A stretch of 64,000 nt of DNA from a bacterium (lineage in GTDB: Bacteria; Fidelibacterota; Marinisomatia; Marinisomatales; JAHJCW01). Where the stretch lies: NCBI GenBank assembly GCA_028282845.1, contig JANQGY010000008.1:1-64000 (forward strand), read 5' to 3'. A model generated the notes under the pieces. That model was not told where the DNA came from and did not search any database. It saw nothing but the letters and a program-made list of their open reading frames with translations. A program made the position numbers and the translations under genes. Shown in pieces: positions 36,423 through 46,812 of this stretch. Within the stretch, counting starts at the first letter, position 1; each line of letters opens with the position of its first letter.

Positions 36423-36429
36423 GTCATTT

Positions 36430-37617
36430 ATGAAAAATATTAAATCAAAAAGGAAAGACACTCAGGTTATTCATGCCGGAACTAATCCTGACAAAACTTA
36501 CGGATCTGTTGCACCGCCAATTTATCAGACCTCAACATTTAAATTTGATTCAGCCGAGCAGGGAGCAAAAAGGTTTCTCGGCGAAGAACCGGGTTACATT
36601 TATACACGTCTCGGCAATCCTACCACAAGTACTTTGCAGGAAGCTATTGCAACATTGGAAAACGGTACGAGTGCCCTGGCAACCGCATCCGGAATGGCAG
36701 CCGTTTCTACTATATATATGACATTTCTTGAAGCCGGCGCGCACATAATCGGTTCCGAAGCAATTTATGGTCCGTCGCGGGTCGTGATCGAGAACGAGTT
36801 CTCACGCTTCGGCGTGGAATATGATTTTATAGATACATCAGATATTGAACAAGTTAAAAAAGCAGTCAAACCAAATACCAAATTGATTTTCATTGAGACA
36901 CCGGCTAATCCGACCATTAAATTGACCGATATAAAAGCCTGTGCCGAGATTGCCCATAATAATGGTGCAGTGTTGGCAATTGATAACACTTTTATGAGTC
37001 CAATTCTGCAGAATCCTTTCGATTATGACGCTGATATTATAATGCACAGTATGACCAAATACATTAACGGTCATACCGATGTTGTCGGCGGAATACTTGT
37101 ATTTAATAATGATGAGTTGATGCAGCGTACTCGAAAAGTATTACATAATCATGGAGGAACAATTGACCCGAGTCAGGCTTGGTTAGTTTTGCGGGGCTTA
37201 AGAACTTTATCTTTAAGAGTGAATAAGGCTCAGGAAAATGCGCAGGTTATCGCTAATTATCTTGAACAACATCCAAAAGTTAAATGGGTTCGCTACCCCG
37301 GTCTAAAATCACATCCTCATCATGAACTTGCCAAGCAACAAATGAAGGGCTTTGGCTCGATGATCAGTTTTGAAGTTGAGGGTGGAATTGAAGGCGGAAA
37401 AACCGTGATGAACAACGTTGAACTGGCAACTTTGGCGGTTTCGCTTGGTGGCTTTGAAACCCTGATTCAACATCCGGCTTCAATGACGCATTCATCAATG
37501 AACAAACAAGACCGCTCAAATGCCGGTATAACTGATGGTCTGATCCGCATCTCAATCGGCTGTGAAGATGCACAAGACCTTCAGGATGACCTGGAACAAT
37601 GCCTCAATAAGATTTAG
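36430..37617 (+). CDS. Cys/Met PLP enzyme, gamma-lyase/O-acylhomoserine-type
   Basis: About 395 residues from ATG 36430, 7 nt after the dehydrogenase stop; an in-frame TTG 36 nt earlier overlaps that gene and is less likely. The PLP lysine is in HSMTKYINGH, with YTRLGNPTT and HPASMTHSSM as in methionine gamma-lyase and cystathionine gamma-lyase. The residue matching the methionine gamma-lyase catalytic cysteine (LYGCTF in Pseudomonas) is proline here (IYGPSR). Efficient methionine gamma-elimination is therefore doubtful; cystathionine, homocysteine or O-acylhomoserine are alternatives. Confidence 0.87.
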   Translation: MKNIKSKRKDTQVIHAGTNPDKTYGSVAPPIYQTSTFKFDSAEQGAKRFLGEEPGYIYTRLGNPTTSTLQEAIATLENGTSALATASGMAAVSTIYMTFLEAGAHIIGSEAIYGPSRVVIENEFSRFGVEYDFIDTSDIEQVKKAVKPNTKLIFIETPANPTIKLTDIKACAEIAHNNGAVLAIDNTFMSPILQNPFDYDADIIMHSMTKYINGHTDVVGGILVFNNDELMQRTRKVLHNHGGTIDPSQAWLVLRGLRTLSLRVNKAQENAQVIANYLEQHPKVKWVRYPGLKSHPHHELAKQQMKGFGSMISFEVEGGIEGGKTVMNNVELATLAVSLGGFETLIQHPASMTHSSMNKQDRSNAGITDGLIRISIGCEDAQDLQDDLEQCLNKI

Positions 37618-37628
37618 GGAATAAAATT

Positions 37629-39041
37629 ATGAAAATGTTAATCGGTGGTAAAGGGGTTAGTAAATCAAAAACAATAGATGTATTAAATCCGTTTGATAAT
37701 TCTGTAATTGATACAGTTCCTTACGGAACTGCCAAAGATATTGACAAGGCAATCGCAAGCGCTCAAAAGGGTTACGAGATAAATCGGGAAATGCCGAGCC
37801 ACAAACGTATTGCAATTCTTAGGAAAACCGCTGAAATAATGCAATCCAAATATGAAGAGTTGGCGGTGACCATTGCTTCGGAAGGTTCTAAAACAATTAA
37901 GGAAGCCCGCAAAGAAGTCGGTCGGGCAATTAACACAATTACCATTTCAGCGGAGGAAGCACGGCGCATCAATGGGGAAACAATTCCATTTGACAGCGCT
38001 GAAGGCTCGGAAAATCGAGTCGGCTATTATTACCGTTTCCCGATTGGTATCATTGCCGCCATCACACCTTTTAATGATCCGTTGAATTTAGTGGCTCATA
38101 AATTAGGTCCTGCGATTGCCGGTGGAAATGCAGTGGTACTGAAGCCCGCTACAGTGACGCCATTATCTGCACTAAAGCTTGCCGAATGCCTGTTAGAAGC
38201 CGGATTACCCGGAGAAATACTATCGGTTATCACCGGCCACGGACATGAGATCGGGGATGTTTTGGTCACAGACGAAAGAGTACGCATGGTTTCATTTACC
38301 GGAGGTGTTGAGGCGGGAAAAACTGTTGCCAAACGAGCCGGATTGAAAAAAATAGGAATGGAGCTCGGATCCAATTCACCGGTAATTGTCCTTGAGGATT
38401 GTGACATCAAGCCGGCGGTTGAATCCTGCGTTTCCGGTGCCTTTTGGGCGGTCGGACAGAACTGCATCGGTGTACAGCGTATTTATATTGAAGAATCAAT
38501 ATATGATCAATTCCGTGATGAATTTGTCAAGCTTACCGAAACGTACAAGGTCGGATATCAGTTGGACGAAGACACAGATATGGGTCCCATGATCACCGAA
38601 AAAGAAGCCGTTAGAGTAATTGAATGGGTGGATGATGCGGTTAATAACGGAGCCAACCTACTGACCGGCGGAAAAAGAAAGGGCAGTTTAGTTAAACCAA
38701 CAGTATTTGAAAATATGCCATCAACCGCAATTTTAGACTGCCAGGAAGTATTTGGACCGGTAGTTACATTGTATAAAGTCAAGAATTTGGATGAGGCAAT
38801 CCAAAAATGCAACGCAGTCAATTACGGATTGCACGGCGCAATATTTACCAACAATGTAAATAATGCTTTCAAAGCGATCAAGCAAATGGATGTCGGCGGG
38901 ATAATTATCAATGATTCAACCGATTACCGAGTGGATTTGATGCCGTTTGGCGGCGTAAAAAACAGTGGTCTCGGCCGGGAAGGGATCAAATTTGCCTTGC
39001 AGGAAATGACAGAACCCAAAGTAGTCTGTTTTAATCTCTAA
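37629..39041 (+). CDS. NAD(P)-dependent aldehyde dehydrogenase
   Basis: 470 residues. The catalytic cysteine is in AVGQNCIGVQRIYI and the general base in GMELGSNSPVIV. The cofactor segment is SFTGGVEAGKTVA, and the phasing TPFNDPLNL-VAHKLGPAIAGGNAVVLKP is intact. It resembles lactaldehyde/succinate-semialdehyde-type members. In this operon the aldehyde could be aspartate semialdehyde from homoserine oxidation, but nothing in the sequence proves that. Starts 11 nt after the gamma-lyase-like gene. Confidence 0.88.
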   Translation: MKMLIGGKGVSKSKTIDVLNPFDNSVIDTVPYGTAKDIDKAIASAQKGYEINREMPSHKRIAILRKTAEIMQSKYEELAVTIASEGSKTIKEARKEVGRAINTITISAEEARRINGETIPFDSAEGSENRVGYYYRFPIGIIAAITPFNDPLNLVAHKLGPAIAGGNAVVLKPATVTPLSALKLAECLLEAGLPGEILSVITGHGHEIGDVLVTDERVRMVSFTGGVEAGKTVAKRAGLKKIGMELGSNSPVIVLEDCDIKPAVESCVSGAFWAVGQNCIGVQRIYIEESIYDQFRDEFVKLTETYKVGYQLDEDTDMGPMITEKEAVRVIEWVDDAVNNGANLLTGGKRKGSLVKPTVFENMPSTAILDCQEVFGPVVTLYKVKNLDEAIQKCNAVNYGLHGAIFTNNVNNAFKAIKQMDVGGIIINDSTDYRVDLMPFGGVKNSGLGREGIKFALQEMTEPKVVCFNL

Positions 39042-39123
39042 ATATCTGCATTACCGCTATCGCTTTAGAATACTTTTGGGCTTTAATTTTCAACTCTTTT
39101 TAACACTTAAAATTAAGGATTAA

Positions 39124-40509
<1,386 letters not shown>

Positions 40510-40518
40510 TTGTAATAT

Positions 40519-40580
40519 GCCACAGAGAACACGGAGAAAACCTTTTAAAATTATAAAATATTCTCTGTGACCTCTGTGGC
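40519..40580. repeat. Short inverted-repeat element (CACAGAG type)
   Basis: GCCACAGAGAACACGGAGAA at 40519-40538 pairs imperfectly with 40561-40580 around an AT-rich loop. It resembles the arms of the 3213-3315 element. It directly follows tpl, may act as its terminator, and covers the farthest-upstream possible start of the next gene. Confidence 0.65.
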
Positions 40581-40635
40581 TAACAATCCAATATACCAAG
40601 CTCAATGTTTCGGTAATGTCGAACCTATCGAATAT

Positions 40636-41484
40636 ATGGTGCCTTATCCCAATCTAAGATACTTGGTGGTCGGGCAGTGCATCAAATTCTCCAATAATAT
40701 TTTATTTGAAAAAAGCGGTTTAACCAATTCCGATTTTCTTAAGGCGGTTAACCAATATGCCAACTGGCTTGCGAATAAAGGAATAAATAAAGGAGATATT
40801 GTATATGTTAATAATATACCTTCCCCTGAATTTGATATATTGAGTTACGCGGTTTGGAGTATTGGAGCCATCTTGACAATCTCCGACGGTCTGGATATCG
40901 GAGACATCAAGCCTAAGTTTGTCATTGATTCACCATCCATATTACAAAAAAATAAAATTGCAGAAAACCCAACGGAGTTTGAGGCGTTGAGCAATATCTT
41001 GCTAAACGACGACGCAATGATATTTTATCATTGCGGGCAAGGTATAATATTAAGTCATTACAATTTATTGATAAATGCCTACGGAATATTGAAAGAACTC
41101 AATATTCTGCACAATCATACCATTCAAGTCAAAATATCAAATAATACATCGGCTTATGTTGTATTACATACCATTCTCCCGCTGTACTCGGGAACAACCA
41201 TCACAGATAAAAATTCGACAATCACTTTTGGGCAGGATAGCAAATCTGACTATATTGTTCAATTTGAATGGGATAAACTATCCAATACCAAGCCACAAAG
41301 TTTATATGTGCTGCCTGAAGCAACCGCTATTCTTGCGATCGGTGATAAACCCAATCATTTACTGTCAATTACAGAAAATAAAAAACAACTAAAGATCAAT
41401 GGTCATTCGGTAATGGCGGGTTATCTTAATAAAAAACAGAATGAAACTGTTTTCAAAGCAGGCAGTTTAGTTATATCAAAATGA
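40636..41484 (+). CDS. Degenerate adenylate-forming-enzyme-like protein
   Basis: About 282 residues from ATG 40636; a GTG at 40567 would lie inside a repeat element. It follows acyl-CoA-synthetase order: FLKAVNQYANWLANKGINKGDIVYV, then PSPEFDILSYAVWSIGA, then DDAMIFYHCGQGIILSHYNLLINAYG, then KINGHSVMAGYLNKKQNE. The ATP-binding loop normally reading Y-T-S-G-T-T-G-x-P-K-G is reduced to YHCGQG. Spacers are shortened, and the C-terminal lid domain with the catalytic lysine is absent. The frame is nevertheless open throughout. It is either a decaying gene or a repurposed pseudoenzyme at the end of the amino-acid operon. Confidence 0.6.
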   Translation: MVPYPNLRYLVVGQCIKFSNNILFEKSGLTNSDFLKAVNQYANWLANKGINKGDIVYVNNIPSPEFDILSYAVWSIGAILTISDGLDIGDIKPKFVIDSPSILQKNKIAENPTEFEALSNILLNDDAMIFYHCGQGIILSHYNLLINAYGILKELNILHNHTIQVKISNNTSAYVVLHTILPLYSGTTITDKNSTITFGQDSKSDYIVQFEWDKLSNTKPQSLYVLPEATAILAIGDKPNHLLSITENKKQLKINGHSVMAGYLNKKQNETVFKAGSLVISK

Positions 41485-41587
41485 TATAATTATACGATTT
41501 ATATATATAAGCCTTCATTTTTCCAATCTAATATTCAAGACTGTAAATTATTGATTATATTGCTCTTATCACAATATTTGGTAGTTT

Positions 41588-41603
41588 TGGCACGAAGATT
41601 GCA
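41588..41603 (+). promoter_or_regulatory. Sigma-54 (RpoN) promoter
   Basis: TGGCACG, 4 nt, TTGCA: an exact match to the -24/-12 consensus with correct spacing. The expected start site near 41614 gives a leader of about 25 nt to the PDZ-protein ATG at 41639, with AGGAG between. A sigma-54 activator gene lies 3 kb downstream and rpoN at 62.9 kb. Confidence 0.85.
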
Positions 41604-41638
41604 AATAATCAGGCAAATTGAACTATAAAGGAGAAAAA

Positions 41639-42868
41639 ATGGCTAAAAAAACAAAGATAAGAGTTGGATTAGTAAGCGTGATTTTATTGTTAATAGTTGC
41701 TTTTCCAGCTATAACGCCTGCACAGGAAACATTGGAGAAGAATGCACAGGATCTCGGCGAAAAGATGGAAATATGGGGTGATAAAATGGAAGAGTGGGGC
41801 GAAAACCTTGAAGAAACAATTGAGAATGGAGGGATTCAATCTCCTCCGCCATTTCCAATTGGAGACAAATGGGACAAATACTACAATGGCAGTCCAAAAT
41901 TCAACGCCTATATTGATGATATGGATTTTGAAGATGCCTATCATAATCATTATCCCTATTGTTATGGAGTATATGTTTCTGATGTTATCAAGGGCGGCAA
42001 TTTTGATAAAGCCGGTATTCGCGGCGGCGATATTATCATGGAATTTGACGGCGAAAAAGTGCGCTTTGAAGATCACCTATTGCGATTGAGAGATAGTAAA
42101 AATATTGGCGACACAGTCGTTATCAAATTGTTCAGAAATGAAAATGAACTGGAAACTGAAGTGGTTTTTGTTGAGCCAAAATCAGAAGAAGATGATGACT
42201 ATGAGATGCCCGAATTTGAAGACATGAAAGATGAAAGACCACATCCCGGTTTTGGCGGCGGCGGACCGGAATTAATTCTATTGGAAGCTAACTTAGGGGC
42301 AATCAATGACCTATTGACAACCAACGGATTTGATGAACTAGATGATGAATACCTTCCATTATTCGGTGGATATGGCATGGGCAATGTTGGCAATGGTTGG
42401 TTCATCGGCGGAGCCGGTTATGGCTTTGAGAAGAAAGAAAAGACCTCAGTTGATTTCGGTGAACGCCGTTATAAATTCACCTTGGGCTTTGGCGGAATGA
42501 CAGTTAATAAAAAACATGCCTTAACCAAAAATATTGTCTTGGATCTTGGTATGTTAGTAGGTGGCGGTGGAGCCGAAATTGAAATCCGTCAACGTGACGG
42601 GGAATATGCCTGGAATACCTCATTCGATGACGATCAGGATTTATCCTCTTTAAAATATCATAAACGTTATTTCGTTTACCGACCGTCGGTAGGTGTGCTA
42701 GTAAGAGTACTACCGTGGATGGGTGTGCATGGCTCAGTAGGTTATAACGGAACGTATGCTTTTACCAACGAATGGAAGGATGATTATTTTGATTATCCGG
42801 TAAGCGGAAAATCTCCAAAACCACTCGACGGTTTATCCTATTCAATAAATGTTTGGTTTGGACACTAA
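41639..42868 (+). CDS. Exported PDZ-domain protein with beta-rich C-terminal domain
   Basis: About 409 residues. A signal peptide (TKIRVGLVSVILLLIVAFPAITPAQ) is followed by an acidic amphipathic helix (NAQDLGEKMEIWGDKMEEWG). A PDZ domain spans about 105-175 (YGVYVSDVIKGGNFDKAGIRGGDIIMEF). After an acidic linker, a C-terminal glycine-rich beta domain (FGGYGMGNVGNGWFIGGAGYGF to NVWFGH) looks like a small outer-membrane or curved-sheet domain. No protease triad is present, so it is not HtrA. The start has AGGAG 6 nt upstream. Transcribed from a sigma-54 promoter and placed before an NtrY/NtrX-like pair, it is a likely target of that system. Confidence 0.82.
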   Translation: MAKKTKIRVGLVSVILLLIVAFPAITPAQETLEKNAQDLGEKMEIWGDKMEEWGENLEETIENGGIQSPPPFPIGDKWDKYYNGSPKFNAYIDDMDFEDAYHNHYPYCYGVYVSDVIKGGNFDKAGIRGGDIIMEFDGEKVRFEDHLLRLRDSKNIGDTVVIKLFRNENELETEVVFVEPKSEEDDDYEMPEFEDMKDERPHPGFGGGGPELILLEANLGAINDLLTTNGFDELDDEYLPLFGGYGMGNVGNGWFIGGAGYGFEKKEKTSVDFGERRYKFTLGFGGMTVNKKHALTKNIVLDLGMLVGGGGAEIEIRQRDGEYAWNTSFDDDQDLSSLKYHKRYFVYRPSVGVLVRVLPWMGVHGSVGYNGTYAFTNEWKDDYFDYPVSGKSPKPLDGLSYSINVWFGH

Positions 42869-42888
42869 ATAATCCTCGTTGAATGGTT

Positions 42889-42926
42889 AAAGTGGTCGGT
42901 TTTAGACAACCGGCCACTTTTTTTTA
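42889..42926 (+). terminator. Rho-independent terminator after the PDZ gene
   Basis: AAAGTGGTCGGTT and AACCGGCCACTTT form a long stem around a short TTAGAC-type loop, followed by a T run. It isolates the PDZ gene from the DUF4390 operon downstream. Confidence 0.9.
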
Positions 42927-42974
42927 TGTCTAAGATGTTAACTAAATAATCATTATAATTATTTAACTTATAAT

Positions 42975-43559
42975 ATGGAAACGGGATTTTTTGCAGCATT
43001 TTCAAAAAAAGTTATCAGTACGATAATTGCCGTCGGATCTATGTTCTATTCAACGATTGACGGTGTAATTCCCGAAATGACTTTGAATGAAATCGCGTTT
43101 GAAAGCGATTACTGCATAGTTTCTACTGTCATAACCAATTGTTATACCGCTGAACTGGATCAAATCCTTGCATCAGGAAATGAAATTCCGATCCATTTTG
43201 ACATAGAATTATATAAAACAGATGAACGGGAACCTGATTCCACTTTCTCTTTTTTCCATCTCTTAAAATTCTCACCGCTTGAAAATAATTATAAAATATT
43301 TTTATCTGAGAAAAATGAAGTTATTAATGGACTAAGCCTACAGCAAGCTAAAACCTTATTCACAAGTATTATTGACCATAGAATCCTGTCATCTAAAGAT
43401 GTCGAATCTGACACCGAGTATTATCTAATAATTACTGCTTGGTTGGACAAAATACAATTGCAGGGGATGGAAGAGGAACTCAACCTCATCTATTATTGGA
43501 ATAGTATCAAGCCTTCTACTATATCACCAAGCTTTACCAAATCGGACTTTCAATCATGA
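42975..43559 (+). CDS. DUF4390 family protein
   Basis: 194 residues with a hydrophobic N-terminus (VISTIIAVGSMFYS) that may be a leader or anchor. The rest is beta-rich: IHFDIELYKTDERE, LLKFSPLENNYKIFL, then LSLQQAKTLFTSI and EYYLIITAWLDKIQL. This matches DUF4390, a family regularly encoded immediately before an NtrY-type sensor kinase, as here (4-nt overlap). It may be a periplasmic partner of the sensor. Confidence 0.75.
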   Translation: METGFFAAFSKKVISTIIAVGSMFYSTIDGVIPEMTLNEIAFESDYCIVSTVITNCYTAELDQILASGNEIPIHFDIELYKTDEREPDSTFSFFHLLKFSPLENNYKIFLSEKNEVINGLSLQQAKTLFTSIIDHRILSSKDVESDTEYYLIITAWLDKIQLQGMEEELNLIYYWNSIKPSTISPSFTKSDFQS

Positions 43560-44755
43560 GTTTGCGGATTCCATCCTTTCGTATTCAGATTATTGTACTT
43601 GTGATCCTCTTAATTTTTACTACCGTAATATTTTTCAGAAATTATTTTATAGAAAGCTTTCAGACATTTACAGAAACCTTGGAAACACATAGTTTAAATG
43701 AAAAATCACGTCAATTGTATGAAAACTACGAGGCATATCTTGACGATAAAACTCGACAGGAGTTTCAGGAAGATATCGAAGAAATAATGTCAACCGAAAA
43801 TCAAAAAGTAATTGCCCGGAACGTCTTTATCAGCGAGGTTCGGCTATACTCTAAATTCATTCTATTTTTCCTAATATTAAGCGTTATTTTGCTATTCTTT
43901 ATCAGTTTTAATTTTATAACGCGCCCGTTAAAACGTTTACAAAACGCCACCCTGCAGCTTGCCTCCGGTAATCTGTCAATTCGGGTGAAGGAAAGCCCCT
44001 TCTCACCGTTGAACGATCTGATCGTTTCTTTTAACAATATGGTTGAAGAACTGCAAACCAACCGTAGAAAATTGGTGCAGGCGGAAAAGGATGCCGCTTG
44101 GCGCGATATGGCGCGCGTGCTTGCGCATGAAATCAAAAATCCGCTCACACCGATGCGTCTATCACTTGAGCGGCTTGAAAACAAATACGCCTTGAAATCC
44201 GCTAAATTTGATGAGATATTTACGACCGTTACCAAAGTCATCCATGAAGAAATTGATAAACTGCAAAATTTTTCAACCGAATTTTCCAATTTCGCAAAAC
44301 TGCCCGTTGCCGTCATGCAGTATTATGATATTAATGAACAAATTGCTGATATATGCACGCCATATCAGAACGAGGTTGAGTTTAACTTGAAACTTGGTGA
44401 AGCTCTGCCATTATTATATGCTGATAAGGTACAGATAAAACAGGTTTTGGATAATTTGATTCAAAATAGCGTCAATGCTGTGGAAACTCAGCCTAAAATC
44501 GCATTAACCACTTTTATCTCCGGTTCTAAAATATGTATAGCTTTGAAAGATAATGGAAAGGGCATTGAAGCAAGCGATCAAAGCGAAATTTTTAAACCAT
44601 ATTTTACCAAAAGTAAAGGCGGCACAGGCCTTGGCTTGGCAATCGTGCAGCGCATAATTGATGTACATGACGGCTCTATTAAAGTTGAAAGTAAAATTGG
44701 CGCCGGCACTACTTTTACCTTGTGTTTTCCAATTATAGAACCACAGGAGAATTAA
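43556..44755 (+). CDS. NtrY-like membrane histidine kinase
   Basis: 399 residues. Two transmembrane helices (about 11-27 and 100-120) bracket a small periplasmic domain. A HAMP segment (TRPLKRLQNATLQLASGNL), the phospho-acceptor ARVLAHEIKNPLTPMRLSLE (His about residue 190), and an ATPase domain with DNLIQNSVNA, DNGKG and KGGTGLGLAI follow. It overlaps DUF4390 by 4 nt and precedes its response regulator by 1 nt. Confidence 0.93.
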   Translation: MSLRIPSFRIQIIVLVILLIFTTVIFFRNYFIESFQTFTETLETHSLNEKSRQLYENYEAYLDDKTRQEFQEDIEEIMSTENQKVIARNVFISEVRLYSKFILFFLILSVILLFFISFNFITRPLKRLQNATLQLASGNLSIRVKESPFSPLNDLIVSFNNMVEELQTNRRKLVQAEKDAAWRDMARVLAHEIKNPLTPMRLSLERLENKYALKSAKFDEIFTTVTKVIHEEIDKLQNFSTEFSNFAKLPVAVMQYYDINEQIADICTPYQNEVEFNLKLGEALPLLYADKVQIKQVLDNLIQNSVNAVETQPKIALTTFISGSKICIALKDNGKGIEASDQSEIFKPYFTKSKGGTGLGLAIVQRIIDVHDGSIKVESKIGAGTTFTLCFPIIEPQEN

Positions 44756-44756
44756 T

Positions 44757-46109
44757 ATGAAAATTTTAATCGTTGATGATGAAATTAATATAAGGATGAC
44801 CTTAAAAGATATTCTTGAAGATGAAGGCTACGAAACTATGATGGTTGGGACCGGCGAAAAAGCAGTCTCAATTATCGGCAAGGAAAACTTCGATATGGTA
44901 ATCCTTGACGTCAAATTGCCCGGAATTGATGGAATTGAGACTTTCAAACAAATCCATAACAAAACACCTGAATTAGATGTATTGATGATCTCCGGCCATA
45001 GTGATATTTCCACTGCGGTAAACGCCGTTAAATTAGGCGCTTACGACTTTCTTGAGAAACCGCTTTCAATGATAAAAATATTGACTGCCGCCCGCAATAT
45101 TCAGGAGAAGAAAACATTACAAAATAAAGTCATTCAAGATGAAAATGAACAATATGAAAAATACAAATTCATCGGTAATTCACCGCAGATCAATGAAGTT
45201 CTCCAATTAGTGGAAAAAGTTGCTGCGACTGATTCCAAAGTATTGATCCGCGGTGAAAGCGGCACCGGCAAGGAATTGATCGCCTATGCGATACATCATA
45301 ACAGCCAACGTAAGCATAAACCGTTTATCAAATTCAATTCCGCCGCCATACCCGAATCCCTGGTGGAAAGCGAACTATTCGGCCATGAAAAAGGCGCTTT
45401 CACCGGAGCCGACTCACAGAAACTCGGTAAGTTAGAGCAAGCCAATCACGGCACTTTGCTGCTCGACGAAATCGGTGACATGGATCTATCAGTACAAGCA
45501 AAAATACTGAGAGTTATCCAGGAAGGCACTTTTGAGCGGGTCGGCGGAAATAAAACCATCAATATTGATGTGCGTTTAATAGCCGCCACCCATAAAAATC
45601 TTGAGAATATGGTTGGGGAAGGCTCCTTCAGAAACGATCTGTTTTATCGTTTGAATGTCGTGCCCGTAGTCATACCATCGCTAAGCGAGCGAAGGGATGA
45701 TATAGAACTACTCAGCGAACATTTCTTAGAGTATTATGCCAAAGAATTTAATGCTCAACAGAAGACCCTGTTACCAACCGCAATGGAAACTTTATTGGAT
45801 TATTCGTTTCCCGGTAATGTACGTGAATTAAAAAATATTGTTGAGCGCCTGTGCATCCTGGTTACAAATGATTTTATTACCAAGGATGATATATTGCCGC
45901 ATTTGATGTTGCAAAAAAATAAGCAAGTTTCCACAGGATTTTCTATTGATGGAACGACCTTTAAGGAAATCAGAACGAATTTCGAACGACAATTTTTTCA
46001 GAAGCAATTAGATGAAAATCATTGGAATATCAGCGAAATCGCCAAGCAGTTGGGCATGCAGCAACCCAATCTTTCAAGGAAGATAAAAGAGTTGGGATTA
46101 TCTAAATGA
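44757..46109 (+). CDS. Sigma-54-dependent response regulator (NtrX/NtrC family)
   Basis: 450 residues. Receiver domain with D7/D8 and phospho-acceptor D51 (MVILDVKLPG). The AAA+ domain has Walker A GESGTGKE, the sigma-54 contact loop GAFTGA, and Walker B LLLDEIGDM. The C-terminal Fis-type HTH is WNISEIAKQLGMQQPNLSRKIKELG. All elements for activating sigma-54 polymerase are intact. The consensus -24/-12 promoter at 41588 is an obvious candidate target. Confidence 0.95.
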   Translation: MKILIVDDEINIRMTLKDILEDEGYETMMVGTGEKAVSIIGKENFDMVILDVKLPGIDGIETFKQIHNKTPELDVLMISGHSDISTAVNAVKLGAYDFLEKPLSMIKILTAARNIQEKKTLQNKVIQDENEQYEKYKFIGNSPQINEVLQLVEKVAATDSKVLIRGESGTGKELIAYAIHHNSQRKHKPFIKFNSAAIPESLVESELFGHEKGAFTGADSQKLGKLEQANHGTLLLDEIGDMDLSVQAKILRVIQEGTFERVGGNKTINIDVRLIAATHKNLENMVGEGSFRNDLFYRLNVVPVVIPSLSERRDDIELLSEHFLEYYAKEFNAQQKTLLPTAMETLLDYSFPGNVRELKNIVERLCILVTNDFITKDDILPHLMLQKNKQVSTGFSIDGTTFKEIRTNFERQFFQKQLDENHWNISEIAKQLGMQQPNLSRKIKELGLSK

Positions 46110-46144
46110 TTTTCAACAGCGATTAGAATGGAAAAATATAGAAC

Positions 46145-46281
46145 TGTCATTCCCGATTTAGTCGGGAATCTATAAATAGTAAATTACTTGATATAATGTG
46201 GTTTTATATACAAAGAATAGATTCCTGCACACCACTGCGCACAAGCCCGCCTTTGGCGGGCAAGCCTCCGCAGGAATGACA
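46145..46281. repeat. 137-bp MITE-like element with TGTCATTCC ends
   Basis: Terminal inverted repeats TGTCATTCC and GGAATGACA bound the element. Inside are a hairpin ATTCCCGATT/AGTCGGGAAT at 46149-46169 and a second palindrome CCCGCC/GGCGGG at 46246-46260. No coding capacity. It fills the gap between convergent ntrX and bcp genes and may double as a terminator. Confidence 0.7.
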
Positions 46282-46348
46282 TTTTTTTACTACTTCGTTG
46301 CTAACTCAAAACTTGTCCATTATAATGCAGTGTAGATGGACTAACAAT

Positions 46349-46810
46349 TCAAAACTCATCAATGTCTTTTAAAACATCCACCGCATGGGACTTTGTCTTG
46401 ACTTTTTCGTAGGCTTTAAGAATTTTTCCATCCTCATCAATCAAATATGAAATGCGTTTTATTCCTTCATATTCACGACCATACATTTTTTTTATGCCCC
46501 AGGCATGATAAGCCTTCAACACTTCTTTATTTTCATCGCAAAGCAAAGAGTATTGAAACCCTTGCTGTTCAGCAAATTTTTTCTGCTTAGCCGGTGGATC
46601 AGCGCTCATTCCGATAATTGCATAACCTTGTTCTTGAAACTTTTTAAAATCATCACGGAAACCTTGACCTTCAAGTGTACAACCTGAAGTACTCGCTTTG
46701 GGGAAAAACCAAAGAACCAACTTTTTCCCCTTAAAATCGCTCAATGAAACCATGTTTTCATTATAGTCCGGTAAAGTGAAATCCGGTGCCTTACTGCCTA
46801 CTTCTAACAT
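46349..46810 (-). CDS. bcp: Thioredoxin-dependent peroxiredoxin (BCP family)
   Basis: 153 residues. The peroxidatic cysteine is in PKASTSGCTLEGQGFRDD, with the TSGC context typical of bacterioferritin comigratory proteins. Start MLEVGSKAPDFTLPDYN is the usual one. It reduces peroxides using thioredoxin. It lies 2 nt after the Nudix gene, whose own start is 2 nt after tgt, so the three form an operon. Confidence 0.94.
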   Translation of the reverse strand: MLEVGSKAPDFTLPDYNENMVSLSDFKGKKLVLWFFPKASTSGCTLEGQGFRDDFKKFQEQGYAIIGMSADPPAKQKKFAEQQGFQYSLLCDENKEVLKAYHAWGIKKMYGREYEGIKRISYLIDEDGKILKAYEKVKTKSHAVDVLKDIDEF

Positions 46811-46812
46811 AA

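Noticed and set aside
36394..36429. TTG extension of the second Cys/Met PLP enzyme
   Set aside because: It overlaps the dehydrogenase 3' end. ATG 36430 gives the usual family N-terminus.
40567..40635. Upstream GTG extension of the adenylate-forming-like gene
   Set aside because: It begins inside an inverted-repeat element and has no homology to the family. The ATG at 40636 is preferred.
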